Positions 16,581 to 28,118 of a DNA stretch of 64,000 nt are shown piece by piece. How positions within the stretch are numbered: the stretch's first letter is position 1; every line of letters starts with the position of its first letter. The notes below the pieces were generated by a model, which made no database searches, was not told the origin of the DNA, and was given only the letters and a program-made list of their open reading frames with translations. Position numbers and translations under genes: made by a program. Source of the stretch: Triplophysa rosa (taxonomy: Eukaryota > Chordata > Actinopteri > Cypriniformes > Nemacheilidae); assembly GCF_024868665.1 (NCBI RefSeq), contig NC_079897.1:3130261-3194260 (forward strand), read 5' to 3'.

Positions 16581-17984
16581 CTATGATGCTGCCACTTGCG
16601 TTAGTGGTTCTTCAAGGTACTGCACTAATGCTTCAGCCTGCAAATACAATAAACATGCAAAATTACTTTGATGAAAACATAACAATTTAGAATTTTTATA
16701 CAGTTGATATAATTAATAGTTAATATATTCTGCGTCTCACCTTGGCTTTCAGCATCCCAAACCCTACAGTCTCTTTGGCATACATGCAAAGCAACAAGTT
16801 TGCAACACGGGTAATGGCCACCCTGCCCTCCTAGAGTGAGGAAGAGAAAATGTAAAGAAAAGAAAAGAAAAAAAAGAAAATATCAGCATTGCAGACCAAT
16901 AAACCCTAAACTTTCTGTTAGTTAGAAAGTTAGTTCAATTTTTGGAATAAGCTAGATGAAAATGCTTATAACACATAGGTTGACACGATTTTAATTGTAT
17001 TATCTGTTGCTGTGCTGAATTTTTTGCATGTCATGCATACTGTGCGTTTTATATATGTTGTTTATTGGTAGTTTATTATGTAGATTGATTGTTGACTAGA
17101 TCATCATGTATAGATGCAAGTTGACCATTAATGTTGGAAAAATAAATGAAAGATTAAAATTTGAATTATCAACACAATTGCTTTATTTCATCCTTACCAT
17201 ACAGTCCATCAGAATGAATTTCAATTTGTCTTCATTAAAGGCTTGATGGCCGTTCTTGTCATACGCCGCCCAGATGTTGCTGGCGATAGCTGCAGTGACT
17301 CTTGCATCTGTGTCTCCATATCCAGAATAGGCCAGCAGAGAGCCTTCATTATTCAACAATCTAAAAACAACAAAACACCACAAACACAATGCAAAACTTA
17401 AGACAGCCTGAGTTTTGTTGTCAATGGTATCTGGACACTGAATACACACTTAAAAATGCATCACTGTGATCACATTTGATAATAAAAAAATAAGATAAAG
17501 CAAGTGGCATATTCAAACTAATTATTCAACAGCTTTTATTTTGAAATAACTTTTCTCAAAACATTTTTACCTGGTGGTAAATCAAGGATGTATAAAATCA
17601 CTTCCCCCTCATTTTCACAATAAAACAAAACGCATTAACTATGGGCATGTTCCCCTATATTATTGTTGTAGCATTTAATACCTAATAAACCTTTTTCAGT
17701 GTGGCTTGTTTTGGAGCCACTGTATGAATATGACCAACAATATGAATATGACATATTAACGATTGAACACACAGGCCAACAAGATGAATACATTCCAAGC
17801 ATTGTATAAAGAGAATCAAGCGCAATATTTTAACATCATAATAACAACCAAGCACAGCACTTTATTTGCAAGCTAAGGCTAAAGACAAGAACAAAGGTTG
17901 ATTTCCGTATACTTACAGTGTGCTTTGAACGCCACTTGTATTTGCTTGACTGAGTACTTGAGTTAATGCTTTAGGACGCAACAT
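16581..17984 (-). CDS. lamtor2: LAMTOR2, Ragulator subunit (p14), 4 exons
   Basis: Roadblock-fold subunit of Ragulator. With LAMTOR3 it forms the heterodimer that anchors MAPK/mTORC1 signalling and the Rag GTPases to late endosomes and lysosomes. Minus-strand coding exons: 17984-17917, 17360-17198, 16830-16741 and 16637-16581, a total of 378 nt. This gives exactly 125 residues, the human length. It begins [20 protein letters not shown] and ends PLTQVAAS. The strongly conserved stretch [20 protein letters not shown] lies in exon 2, and [20 protein letters not shown] spans the exon 3/4 junction. All introns are GT-AG. It lies between rab25 and ubqln4, as in human 1q22. Confidence 0.97.
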
Positions 17985-20103
17985 AATGTAAAGGAAAAGA
18001 ATAAACAACAACAAACGTTTCGAATTTAAGCGAGATTGTAGCAACCAACTCCAAAATGCAGAACTCGGCCGTCAGCTGACTTCAACTTCCGGGCTGATGA
18101 ATTATGGGAAATGTAGTGCCACCCGGTTTCGCTACAAAAACGTGGCGTATAACTAGCAAAGAAAGTTGAATTAGATGCATTTAAGAATGTGAAACAAGTT
18201 TACAGTAAGGTCATAAAGTATCTCAAATGAATAATACACAACACATGAGTTTCGCTAGTTTTTCTAATTTGTCTTTAGGTTTAAGCATATAGGGTTCCCA
18301 TTAACAGTTAAGTTAGTCTTTCTACAGACTTGTAAAAGGCTAACAGATTTTTGTTGACTATGAGTTGAAAAATGGCAATACTTGCTAACGTCATGTAACC
18401 ATATTAGTTACCACGAACTAACAATCAACAATCCTTGTACAGCTTTTATTAAACTTATTTTCAACAAAAACTAAAATGCTCTATTAGGCCTACATCAGTT
18501 AACGCACCCTAAACTAACATGAACAATTAACACACATATTAACTAAACAAAGATTAATAAAAGCTGGTATAACACATTGTTAATTTATGTTTAGTAATGC
18601 ACTCACTAATGTTAATGATTGTAATGAGTATAAAAATTACTGGAAAAATATTACCAATACAGTTAAACCTTTTGACACCTTTTAAATGTAGTAAGATCAA
18701 TTAATTTCTAACTTTTCCAGTACAGAAAATGATCATTTTAAAATGACCCAATTTTCATGTTTTTCTTGACTGTGGGAACTGTTTTTATCGTCAGATATTA
18801 CGGAGCATTAAAATACATAAGTTAAATGTTGCAATCTAGCTAAAGCAAACTTCATGCTTAACAATATTTTGGTGGTGCCAGGTAAAGACTACACTGTAGC
18901 AAATGTAATGATCTGTGAAGAATAAAGAATTTCCTTTGAGCACACAAATTTGTAAATTGTAAGCCTCAAAACTAATGTCTAAATCGGTACTGAAGGTAGA
19001 ACCTCGTTTTTATGTTGACCATCAGGCCAATAGTGATTTAAACCCAGCAACCTGAGACTGAAAAAAAATGTTAAGTGTATTGTGAACATGAAGCGCCAAA
19101 AAAGTTCAACACATTTTAATTCACATGAATACTCAGATGTTAGTTCCATTTGATGACTGTCGGTTATAACTGAGATTGTTGTACAGTAAAGCTAGCATCA
19201 CTATCATGCCATAACCAGATTTTGTATCATTTTTCATATCAACTTCAGGATGGTGAATCCAGAATACAGGTCTCCCCAGGCACTAATCTCTGTCAGGGCA
19301 TAAAGACACAGTGGAAACAAATAGTGTCTGCGTTCACCATGGCTCATTAAGCTGAGAAATATTTTATTGATGCTTTGTTTCAACCTTACCCACATGACAA
19401 GCCTTTACCGTTGATTTATACTCCTCACAAAGGTAAACGACTAGAGATGATGTTTTATTTTGAATCTCGCTTCCAAAATGCATTCTTTTCTATATAGCTT
19501 GAGGTGTAAGCGATCAGAGTCATTGTGTTATAGTGCTCGAACAAGTTCATGTCTATTAGATTCCAATTAACAACAAATGTCAAGGAACTCTCAAATCAAT
19601 GCGAAATGAGGAGGAGCGGAAAGGGAGTAAAGGGTAAGCTCTACATTTTTGCAATAAATACTGGTTTGATCAGGCATGATTAAGGAAAAACAGAGAAATT
19701 AAGAAAAACCAAGCACTCTCACAACAGACAATAATAACTCTGGCCTAGGAATTCAAGCATATAGTTTTTACTCCACTAACCATTGAGTAGTGCCTCATGT
19801 GAGTACGTTTTAACTGTTAGGAATGGTATTCTAAACTTGGTTCAGCCAATTTAAGCTTTATCCCATCGTACTAGTGATGAGGGTTAGTGTGACGTCATTT
19901 CACAGCGATTGTGGTTTATTATTTGTTCAAGGAAACAAATTTGAACCCCCATTTGCTTATGATTCAGAGATCAAACGATTTAAGCAAAAAAAAAAAGAGA
20001 AAGTAGTAATTGGACATCTGTCTATGCAGGGCTCATCAGATTTTAAGTGATGAAGGACTATGTTCGTTTCTTGTCTTCCTTTGCGTGCTCTCAGCCGATG
20101 GAA
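17985..20103. other. lamtor2 promoter side and ubqln4 3' UTR
   Basis: The lamtor2 start has a modest CpG patch at about 18060-18160. The rest is AT-rich and probably includes the ubqln4 3' UTR, with a minus-strand AATAAA at about 19367-19362. No further gene or bounded repeat was recognised. Confidence 0.4.
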
Positions 20104-23100
20104 TTAGGAAGGCTGGGAGCCGAGTAGTCTTTCAATGGCGGCGTTAATGTCACCTCCCGTGGCTATGAGGGCCTGAAGATTGGCTTCTCTGTTGATGAAG
20201 CCCATGGCACTCAGCTGCTCCAGTTGTTGCTGGAATCGCACTTCTGGAGTTTGAGTCTGCAAAGCAAAATGATAAAGTATGTACACTGTTCACACAAAGT
20301 CTGAATGCAAAGTTTACAGTACTGTTACTGAAAAAATATAAAAGTACCGAAGCATTCCCTCCAGCAAACATCTGTAACATCTGCTGCATGAGCTGCTGCT
20401 GGGTGGGATTAGTCCCCGCAGCAGGGGCAGGGGCGGGGCCCTGGCCAGCGGGTGGAGCAGTCTCAGGGGTCACATTAACACTTGGGACTCCACCTGGGAC
20501 TCCACCTGGAACTCCACCTGGGATAACACCAGGCAAGCTACCTGGCACCAGACTAGAAATAAAGAAGGCAAGTTTACTAAAGGAGTCCAGATTCATTCAT
20601 TTGTTTGGTAAGAGTACTGACTTGAGAGTATTTAAGACAAATGTTATTTTTCAGCCCACCCAAAAAAGCACCATACACGCATTTCTAGTTAAAAAAAATG
20701 TAACTGCACCCAGGCATGATTCCAGGGGCTTCGGTTTGAAGGGTTTGCAGTCCTTCCTGGATCTGCATTAGGGCTCGCATGGCTCGAGGATTTGTCATGA
20801 CAGAAAGAGCTTCTGGGTTCTGCATCTGCAAATCCCATGAAAGTACATTTAAAAATGAAAACTAAATTGTCCTTGTTATACTAGACAGAATTAATGGCAA
20901 TTCCTACTACACACACCTGATGTAAGAAAACAGGAAGTTGCTGTCTCATTTGCTCCTGTAGCTGTGGATTTCCAGCAAAGAGGGGGTTGTTCATCAACAC
21001 CTAAAAACAAGCACAAAGGAAAGGAAAAATAAGGAAAGGAATTTTTCAAAAAGGAAAAATAAGAAAACATATGGAGCTAATACTGATAGAACATCCAAGC
21101 TTTTTACAACTTTAACAAAAAGTCATCTATTAACCTGTGAGGCGATTTCAGGATTCTGGGATAGGGACTGCATCATGGTACGCATGTAAGGAGCAGAAAG
21201 CATGTTCTGCATCAGCTGAGGATTCTCCGAAATCTGTTGCATGAGGCTTTGCATGCCGGGACTATTGAACATACCTACTTTAAAAAAAACAAATCAGATT
21301 CAACAAATTCATAGTACCTGCTTGAAAACAGAGAGGTTAAATTGACATTACATTTCTAATTAAATTTTTACCCATTTTTGCATACCTGACCCTAAAGAAA
21401 ATATAAATATAAACAACAATTACCGTTGCCAAGGTTCGAGGAGCCAATGCCCAGAGGGTTAGACACACTGGGTGTGGTCGAGCTTGTGGTGGAGCTGGTG
21501 GTGGTAGCTGTCCCAGAGGAGGGGTTGTCAGGGGAACTCCAGGGATTTGGTAAGGGCTCTCGGTTTTCTGTCCTGGAGGGCGGTGTTCCCGAACTATCAT
21601 TACCACTCAAGGCTGAGAAGGGGTTATTTCCAAACTGTTGAAAAAAATTTAATATAAGATTAAATGAAATTTAACACCAAACAAAATTAGAATATTACAG
21701 TTGCAACTCAAGTCAATGCTATACAAAATATTAATTCAATAAATTAACTTAAGTATTAGTTGAAGTATTGATATATCAATAAAAAAAAAGCTATACAGCA
21801 GATGATATTCACAAATATAGCTCAAACCTGTTCACGTGCAGCACTAAACATGGGCTCTTGAATGTCTGTGTACATCCTCCGAAGAGCATTGTAACCACCG
21901 GGAATACTCTCTAGGTTGCTAAGCGCCCGATCCTGGTTACGCATCATCTCTTGCATCATCGCTGGGTTCCGTGCCAACTCCATTGTCTTACAGAGCAGGA
22001 AGAGATTTAAATTAGCTTATGTATGTCCGCTTTAACAGGAGGAAAGCCTTGATATGTGGGAAATACAAGGACTGACCGTAATTATGCTAACATACCTGTC
22101 TCATAAGCTCTGGGTTGTTAAGCATGTGTGAAATCTCAGGGTTGCGCTCCATGAGTTGCTGCATCTGTGGATTGGCTACGATCATCTGTCTCATAAGGTC
22201 AGGGTTGGACATCATGCTCTGCACAAGCGGGTTCTCCATAATCTGAGACAACATCTCTGGGTTGGACATGAGCTGTCTCTGCATCTGTTGCTGAAGTTCC
22301 ATGAAGTTGGCGGAGCCCATTCCAAGATTGGCCAGGCCTGACAGGTCACCAAACCCAGCTAAAGAAATCCATTAAACAATTATCACTGCATTAGGGTATA
22401 CACCATAACAAGTTTAAACACTGGTTTATGTGCAACATTCATCTTGGACTTACACTGGTACATAGCACTGTAGATGCAGCAATTTTTCATAAGAAAAATA
22501 ACCTGTAATGGTGACTGCAAATATAAAGTCTAGTACTAACGGTCATGTGATCTTAATAAGTAGTGTAGTGAACCGCAAAAAAAGCTGTTGTAAGTTTAGT
22601 AGTGTACGTAATTTTACATTCACACCATTGCTTAAATACAAAAACATAAAGTAAATTATTAGATATCTGTAAAACGACCAGAACATCCCCATTTACAACC
22701 CCAGAACAAGTTCTTTCAAGTATTTACCAAGTATATTGGCTGGCTGTGATGGGTTAGGGGACGGCCCGCTGCCCTGTGATGTTCCCAGGTTGCCAGCTGG
22801 GTTGGGGTTTGAGGTGCCTTCATTGTTGCCCTGTGATGGTCCAGGGTCAGAAGAGGCAGAGGTCTGCGAACTACCACCACTTGTAGTCCTAAAAACAAAC
22901 AAAATACAAACGTGACCCAAAATCATCCCCACATTAATTCACAACGCACCATCATACAATACAAAAAGACTTTGCATACGAAAACAACTGGTTTGTAGCT
23001 TGTCTTTACAGCCAGTTCCTCTTACTTTTGTGCGGTTTTGATGACCAGGTGAACCGTGAGTCCGTCCTTAATGCCATGCTGACTGAGCGTGTCTCCATCT

Positions 23101-23901
23101 TTCAGAATCTTACCAGCAAAAATAAGAACCAACTGGTCCTGCTTCGCCTTAAATCTTTTGGAAATCTCTTCTTTAAACTATTTAACAGAAAAAACATCGT
23201 TACGAACTGCGTACTACATGTGATCAAAAACAACAATAGGTCTGAGCACAATCACAGCTCCAATCATAAAACCGAAGTCGTAAACTTCAACCTTAAACCT
23301 AAAACAGCAACTGTGCCAATGAAACCGAAACAGATAGACACATAAAGAAGAACTGATATATATCCACGGCGACTATATGACTCGACACCTCAATTGTATT
23401 CATATATTATTGTACATACAAACAAATCAACCATTACAATAGAAAAGGCGCGATCATAAAAGCGACAGACTAGAACCTTCTCCCTGAGCAGGCCGATTGT
23501 TGCACAACGACAGTGCAGAAATGCAAAATCTCGCCCTATACACCTAAATAAAAGCACAAAAATTACGACTAAGAAGCTTACAATAAGCTCATTTTGATAA
23601 CAATACAATCGAAAATCTGTTTATCCGCTTATTGATAAGATTTTCGGCTTGGGTTGTTTGTCGTCGTCAGTAGTTAGCTCGCAGGCTAAAGCTAATAGCC
23701 GCTGTGGTAACGGACGCCTGACTGACAGAAACGCCGAAAACGCTCAAACATCACCTGTGCGACGGATGCGTCTTCGGCGATGGCTATTTCTTCTTTATCC
23801 TTGGGTGTTTTGACGGTGACTTTGATGATAGTCGCGCTAGCGGCGTCATTTTCTTCGGTGTTCGTCTCCACGGCCGGATCTGTGCCGCTGTTCTCCGCCA
23901 T
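20104..23901 (-). CDS. ubqln4: Ubiquilin-4, 11 exons
   Basis: Ubiquitin-proteasome shuttle and chaperone for mislocalised or aggregation-prone proteins. Minus-strand coding exons: 23901-23755, 23177-23026, 22888-22728, 22358-22096, 21986-21828, 21634-21424, 21277-21135, 21000-20917, 20825-20710, 20552-20348 and 20256-20104. They total 1794 nt, giving 597 residues (human UBQLN4 has 601). Residues about 24-98 form the ubiquitin-like domain ([15 protein letters not shown], then [19 protein letters not shown]). A Ser/Pro/Gly-rich linker occupies 100-153. STI1-type Met/Asn/Gln/Pro repeats ([20 protein letters not shown] and others) occupy about 165-300 and 365-460. A GVPGG-repeat/Pro-Ala linker occupies about 480-520. 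The UBA domain is at about 553-595 with MGF at 565-567. Start [10 protein letters not shown] at 23901, with CpG-rich sequence around it. Every junction keeps phase, so I see no damage. Confidence 0.97.
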
Positions 23902-24060
23902 CTTTACTCCTCTTTTGCTTGATTACATCATCGCGCCAACGAGCAGCGAAGAAAAGAGTCGAAAATCCCCGAACGTGCAACATCGTCTGTGACACAGCGC
24001 CCACTGCAGGTGTAAGAGTGTTAAACACGAAACATTCATTCTTCGCTGTAAAATGGCACA
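23902..24060 (-). promoter_or_regulatory. ubqln4: ubqln4 promoter region
   Basis: GC-richer, CpG-bearing sequence (CGCGCCAACGAGCAGCGAAG) directly upstream of the ubqln4 ATG, without a TATA box. Housekeeping-type promoter inferred from position and composition. Confidence 0.45.
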
Positions 24061-25789
24061 TGATAAAATGTTAGACTTTTCAGTTTTTACTTTAATTAAA
24101 ACACTCCTTTTGTTCACATTTAATTTTAGGGAATTTTTTATTTCTTCAATAACTAATTTTAGGGCGTCAAGTCTAATTAGGAAACAAGTACAGAATGCAA
24201 AGAGATGCTTTCAGGACTGTTTATGCAAACTGGTCTGAATTTAAATGTGGAAATTGTTATCTTATTTCTATAAATCTTTTCGACACCTTTTAATTTTAGA
24301 AATACTGGGGTTGTGCAAATACAATCATATATCGCTATGTAATACTTTTGATCTTGTATCAATATTTTGTTAGTCATGTCTGTATACCGTAATCTTTTGT
24401 GAACTAAAAATGTTGAATGATGCAATTACATCTTTAAAACGATAGATGGCAGTAGTTGCATTATTATTCCCCTTTTAGATAGATTTTAAACCACACAGAA
24501 GCCACACGAAGCAGCAAGCAACTTTTCTCAAAGCCGTTTACAGTTGCGGAGAAACGCTCGAGAGGTGGGCAGCACTTGCGTTCCATTGTGTGCATTGCTG
24601 CATGTGTCACATTTGATTTGTGGACACGCTCCGTATAACCTATCAACATTGTGGAATATAGTCTATTGCAGAGGTTTAACTGCTTTGCAGCTGTTGCTAG
24701 AACGATGCCAGGTTCACAAGAAAGTGATATGCAAGATTTGTGCTGGGGTGGGATGTCCTACTGGTAGTAATATGTTGGGTTCTGTTAGTGGGATGTTTGG
24801 CTATATGGGAATGAATGGAACACTGTTAAGTACTGGACACAAAACACATACACAGACACAGCTATTGTCAATGGATCACAGATTTCAAGAGTCGCCATGG
24901 AAACGGCCGGAAAGCTTAAAGTTTTTGACTGTAAAACAACGTTATAAATCAGAGTTTTTTTCCGCAGAAGACTTAAATCTGCATCAGTGTATAAAGTAAA
25001 TAATCATAAATTATTGAGGTTATGTGTTTATAAAACTATAAACGCTATAAATTAATTATTTAATTGAATATTTTAAATATATGCACTATTTTTATACTAT
25101 AATATTTAAAATATATACTCATCGTGGCTATCTTTGTTACATAAACTGTAGATTTGTTGAGATGTTTGTAACTGTAATTTTAACGTGTTTACCATGGTAT
25201 TTTACCAAAATTGTGTTGTGTATATATTTGATCACATTTGTAATTTTGAAGGCAGTATTAAATCTCTTTTTTGTTCCTTCTCTGTATGTTCCTTAAAAAT
25301 ATATACCTTTATTTGGTTTTCTGAAAACTGACTTCGCAGCTTTATTTGCAACAGTTGCTGATGTAGTCATATTAATGGAGACTCTTTTAATTCTAGAAAC
25401 TACTACATTGGTCATAATTTTGGAAAAAAATTGTGTAATGCTTTTCAGTATGAATTTGTAGCAGAGGATGAAGGTCTGCTGTGACATGAGGTAGAGGTTT
25501 AAAATGTTAAATAATTTTGTGAATGCTGAATTGCGATGGGTGAGATTGGAAATGTAATTGTAATATTCCTGTAAAATTGTAATATATTATACGTAATCTG
25601 TGCTTCCACGCCCACTTGACGCTCATCAAAAGTGCACACATGCACAGACAACACCTAAAGCTTAGTAACATTTCCTTAAAATGAACTAACCCTGGAACAT
25701 AACTTGCTCCGGAGGTTATGTCAGTTATCTCCGTTTTTGGAACCGAAAGTTGGGGTTATCCGCTAACCAACCCTTAAACTTACCCAGGT
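24061..25789. other. Intergenic, with one unassigned open frame
   Basis: The longest frame is 24544-24999 on the plus strand (151 codons). It begins in a CpG patch, resembles no family known to me and may be chance. A TATTGCAG acceptor-like sequence at about 24662-24669 followed by a less AT-rich segment could be an exon of a non-coding or lineage-specific transcript. The rest is very AT-rich. Confidence 0.3.
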
Positions 25790-25810
25790 ATGTCACATAA
25801 CCAGAATACA

Positions 25811-25939
25811 CCCGTGGGCTCTTTAAAAGATAAAGAACAAGGAAGTCTGACATGTGCATTGCTGAACAGTTCCGCCTTTAGCAGAGCCAGGCAGAGTTCA
25901 ACTTCATTGTGTGCTGCAAGTTACCAACAATTACATAAG
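25811..25939 (+). other. Leader exon of the first MS4A-like gene
   Basis: A non-coding segment ending ATTACATAAG followed by the donor GTATGT at 25940. It is conserved, with its following intron, in a second copy at 41660-42140, which supports a transcribed leader. It begins near GTGGGCTCTTTAAA, which also contains a TTTAAA TATA-like element, so the actual start site may be a little downstream. Confidence 0.5.
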
Positions 25940-26362
25940 GTATGTGTACGTTTACTGTGTTTCCTAATATCCGTAAATTTTACATGCTATTGAAACGCAT
26001 TAAAATACAGTTTGCGAAAATGAAGCAGACCTATGTTACCAGAATTTCAACTGCTTAACTCTTGCAAACATAAGCAAGTTGATTTATAAAGCATGTTTTT
26101 TTCCTAGAAGAGCTTTGATGCAGTCAAGAAAACGACAGTCGGCAATACTGTTTTAAAAAGCAATTTGTTAGGAAAGAAAGAACAAGAGCCTTTTCATAAC
26201 TATCCTAAAGAAACTTCCCACTGGGTATTTTCTTTCATGCCAGCTTCTATTGTTTCTGCCTAACCTGATTTCATGAAAGAATGTTGCTCATATGCTTCCT
26301 TCATTTCAAATTGTGAAAACACCTGTGGACTTCGATCATTTTTGTCTGTTCAAATCTTCAGG

Positions 26363-27727
26363 ATGTCCCTGGTAGTGTCTCGGGGTGAGGATGAGACTGT
26401 TATCACCATCACCCTAAACCCCAAAAGCAAATGGCCCATTTGGCTTCAGTTTCTGCGCAGTTTCTGCTACAGTCCAGAACATGATATGTCTCAGGATATG
26501 AAAGGAAAGCTGACCGACATTCAAACAGCCTTCGGGGTGGGTTAGAGAGACATTACTGTACATTGATTGATCTGGATATTTTTTCAATCAGCTTTAAAAA
26601 TCATGTTGTTCCCTTGTTTGACAGATTGTACAGATAGTAGTTGCAGTCATGAATTTGGCATTAGGTTGTCTCGGGTTTACTTTCTTTTTTATTGCTTCAT
26701 CTTGGCTGAGGGGCATGGTAAGATTTTGTATCTCTTCCTTCACAAATGAGAACATTTATTTTAAAAGTCAACAATTTTGTATATTGTATTGTATACATTG
26801 TGGCCATTCCAGTCCAGTGTCTGTTGAATTTCAACAAAATCAAACCTCAGGAGTGACATAAAGTCATCCAACAGCAATGTGAACGACTGACAGCAAGACA
26901 CACGAAAACTGTCATAAAAATCCAGATTATCACATTAAAAATGACTTTTGAACTCTTCCTAAATACATGTAGAAATATGACTGTTGTTTTGCTTAAAAGT
27001 AAATATGAACTTGTTTTCTTTGAGTTCTGAAAAATACACAGGATCTTTTCTGCAAATAAGTTCAAATGAAAACATTATTTTATTTGAAATTTGGATAAAT
27101 TTGGAAGAAATATTGTTAGTGTTCACAAATGATCATTTTACCTAAACACACCTACAAATAGTACGTTTTAAAATCAGAAAAACTATATACTGTATATATA
27201 TATTATACTGTATATAATATTTTTGTAAGTAAATGTATCAATATTACATATAAATTACTTGATCATTTTTGTTTATATATTGTTTATGTGCTTTGACTGG
27301 TTTCATGGGCATCATTCTCTTGAAGTTTACGCATAATTTCCCACATCTAGGTGATTTATGGAGGACCATATACAGCTTCAATAATTTTGTCAGTTCTTCA
27401 GTTCTGTGTGGCTATTGTTTTCTGCATTTTGACTCTGAAATCTTTGTGCAAGAGAAGTGGGGGTGCAAAGGTACCGTGTTATCACCACAATTACATCAAC
27501 CAATCACATCCACCGTGATCATGATGTGTTTATGTAAGGCTGCTCTGTGTGTGATTTTGCAGTCTGTGGAGCACACGACATCAGAAGCTGCACCTGGAGG
27601 AGAAGTGCATCAACGTTCAGCGCCAACGTTCTGTTTTCAGCACGCAAAATTGATTCTCAGCCAGATCAGAAGTCTTATAGTGCGTGAGGTGAGGGGGTCT
27701 GGGGCGGAGGACTGTTATCCCATGTGA
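26363..27727 (+). CDS. MS4A-like membrane protein, lacking TM2/TM3 exons
   Basis: Paralogue of the gene at 28119-29651. Exons: 26363-26536 (58 codons, start MSLVVSRGEDETVITITLNP, preceded by the acceptor CTTCAG), 26625-26717 (31 codons, a hydrophobic TM1 segment IVQIVVAVMNLALGCLGFTF), 27351-27470 (40 codons, TM4-like SIILSVLQFCVAIVFCILTL) and 27563-27727 (hydrophilic tail and stop). All exons are phase 0. The neighbour has 57-bp and 207-bp exons for TM2 and TM3; here the 633-bp interval 26718-27350 contains no equivalent, only a vague TM2-like stretch just before 27351. Joining TM1 to TM4 directly stays in frame, so a two-pass product is possible, but a decaying duplicate is equally likely. 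MS4A proteins are tetraspan membrane proteins of immune and chemosensory cells. Confidence 0.65.
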
Positions 27728-28050
27728 AAAAAAGTGCACTTTAATACGTAACGCTTTTTTGTACTTAATGCGCCCTATTTTCGCACACTAAATTTGTGCG
27801 TAATATACAAAAAATGACTTTTTAGTACTACTTAAAATGTCAACATTTATTCACCCTTATGTCACCTGTATGACTTTCTTTCCTCTGCAGAACACAAAAG
27901 AAGATATTTTGAAGATTGTTGGTAACCAAAAACCGCTTGTACCCATTGACTCTCTTTGTATGGGCATAAAACCATTTATTCTCGGCCTGATCAAAAGTCT
28001 AAGTGTGTGTGAGGTGAGAGGGTCAGGGGCGGGTGACTGTTATCACCTCA
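27650..28050. repeat. Direct repeat between the two MS4A-like genes
   Basis: A segment of about 70 bp at the end of the first gene's tail exon (27650-27720, containing GAGGTGAGGGGGTCTGGGGC) recurs at 27976-28046 (GAGGTGAGAGGGTCAGGGGC) at roughly 80% identity. Between the copies is a common fish MITE segment (AACACAAAAGAAGATATTTT at 27892). It marks tandem duplication of the MS4A unit. Confidence 0.65.
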
Positions 28051-28118
28051 TACATTCATATAACCTATAGGTTGTGTTTATTTTGTGCTTCAGTCCTGTG
28101 TGTTCTATATCTTAGGAT

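Noticed and set aside
20388..20771. 127-codon plus-strand frame opposite ubqln4
   Set aside because: Antisense shadow of the GC-rich Gly/Pro-repeat exon 10 of ubqln4.
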